Notes under the pieces: generated by a model | Told to the model about the DNA's origin: nothing | The model's input: the letters and a program-made list of their open reading frames with translations, nothing else | The model's database searches: none | Position numbers and translations under genes: made by a program | Shown: positions 63,381-64,000 of the stretch, one piece after another | Layout of the letters: each line of letters begins with the position of its first letter | Position numbering within the stretch: the first letter of the stretch is position 1 | Assembly (NCBI RefSeq): GCF_003716585.1 | Contig: NZ_PTJO01000003.1 | Coordinates: 1 to 64,000, forward strand | Direction: 5' to 3' | DNA: 64,000 nt | Origin: Corynebacterium alimapuense | GTDB lineage: Bacteria > Actinomycetota > Actinomycetes > Mycobacteriales > Mycobacteriaceae

Positions 63381-64000
63381 TCAACGTCGGCGTGTGATCA
63401 AGGCGGCGATAACGAGTACTCCACCCATGATAATCAGCGCGAGTTCAACGAGGAAACCGTAACGTGCAGCAACCGTCAGCGAATCGCGCAGTGGCAAGGT
63501 TTCTTCAAGCGATGCAGGCTCGAAAATCTCAGTTGATTGGGACACCGAACCATCTGGCTGAATGATCGCGGAGACACCAGAGGTCGCGGCCACCACGAGC
63601 GCTCGATCTACTTCAATGGCACGCAGTCGGCTCATCGCTAGCTGCTGATAAGTCATATCTGTAAAACCGAAGGTGGCATTGTTAGTCGGAGTGGTTAGTA
63701 GCTGAGCACCATCCAACACTGCCTGCCGGTAAGCCGGATCGAAGGCTACTTCATAGCAGGTAGCAACACCTATCACGATGTCGTTCATTGTGACGGTGAA
63801 GTCGGCCTCTCCTGGTTTGAAGTCCCCTGCTTGATCAACATAGGGAGAAAACATCCGGAAGAAGTCCCGCATGGGCATGTACTCGCCGAACGGCTGGAGG
63901 TAGTGCTTATTGTGGTAGTCCCCCGGCCCGGTCTCCGGATCGAAGACAATCATGGTGTTGCGATCTCCCACTTCGTCTTGGGTGATCGTGCCCACCAAGA
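63381..64000 (-). CDS. lnt: Apolipoprotein N-acyltransferase (C-terminal part, cut by window edge)
   Basis: The 206 visible residues are the carbon-nitrogen-hydrolase domain of Lnt: HNKHYLQPFGEYMPMR with the active-site region, catalytic Cys in GVATCYEVAFDP, TNNATFGFTDMTYQQLAMSRLRAIEVDRALV. A final transmembrane helix ends in LITRRR. The N-terminal membrane part and start lie beyond 64000. It N-acylates the lipid-modified Cys of lipoproteins. The stop is 51 bp upstream of ppm1's start. Confidence 0.95.
   Translation of the reverse strand, partial: LVGTITQDEVGDRNTMIVFDPETGPGDYHNKHYLQPFGEYMPMRDFFRMFSPYVDQAGDFKPGEADFTVTMNDIVIGVATCYEVAFDPAYRQAVLDGAQLLTTPTNNATFGFTDMTYQQLAMSRLRAIEVDRALVVAATSGVSAIIQPDGSVSQSTEIFEPASLEETLPLRDSLTVAARYGFLVELALIIMGGVLVIAALITRRR

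Overview
The window looks like a stretch of a Corynebacterium chromosome. The gene order TPR protein - HAD phosphatase - tlyA - NAD kinase - recN - steA - steB - pyrG - NUDIX - xerD - parA - rluB - cmk - der, and later odhI - ftsR - bifunctional nuclease - merR, ndh - ufaA-like, and rbpA - ppm - lnt, is the arrangement I know from Corynebacterium glutamicum and, in part, Mycobacterium. RbpA, OdhI, a second SecA (SecA2), polyprenol-phosphomannose synthase and SteA/SteB all point to Corynebacteriales. Most genes are packed with 4-base start/stop overlaps, and convergent genes share strong bidirectional hairpin terminators.

Layout. 0-12.2 kb: plus-strand core operon(s) for rRNA modification (TlyA), NAD kinase, DNA repair (RecN), envelope/cell separation (SteA/SteB), CTP synthase, NUDIX, XerD, ParA. 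12.3-17.2 kb: acetyltransferase, rhodanese, RluB, Cmk, Der. The condensin partners scpA and scpB that I expect around here are absent. 17.3-24.7 kb: methyltransferase, a heterodimeric ABC exporter whose two ATPase domains carry complementary defects, two related exported esterases and a lipid kinase. 24.7-27.5 kb: a three-gene ABC importer. 27.5-30.4 kb: thioredoxin-like protein, tRNA-Pro(GGG), amidotransferase, SEC-C protein, hydrolase-OsmC fusion. 30.4-35.3 kb: secA2, odhI, ftsR, nuclease-family protein, merR. 35.5-44.8 kb: VWA protein, two CNNM/CorC proteins, DEAD-box helicase, 6-phosphogluconate dehydrogenase, thioesterase, CorA. 44.9-48.0 kb: thiamine salvage operon (ThiD-TenA fusion, ThiE, ThiM) behind a TPP riboswitch.

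The most distinctive parts are accessory. At 48.0-51.5 kb a pyruvate formate-lyase operon encodes the enzyme as two polypeptides: a catalytic subunit that stops just before the glycyl-radical domain, and an 83-residue protein that carries that domain, in the same frame after one stop codon that also forms part of a Shine-Dalgarno sequence. The activase follows. A FadR/LldR-type palindrome sits next to the promoter. At 54.5-59.6 kb an IclR regulator, an HMG-CoA-lyase-like enzyme, a family III CoA-transferase and a GntP-type permease form a plausible uptake-activate-cleave route for 3-hydroxy-3-methylglutarate or a related branched dicarboxylate, followed by about 1.2 kb without a convincing gene but with palindromes and inverted repeats.

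The right end (60.7-64 kb) returns to core genes: a YceI operon, rbpA behind a sequence matching a SigH/SigR-type promoter, ppm and the 3' part of lnt. All functional statements come from reading motifs and gene order by eye; no search was run.
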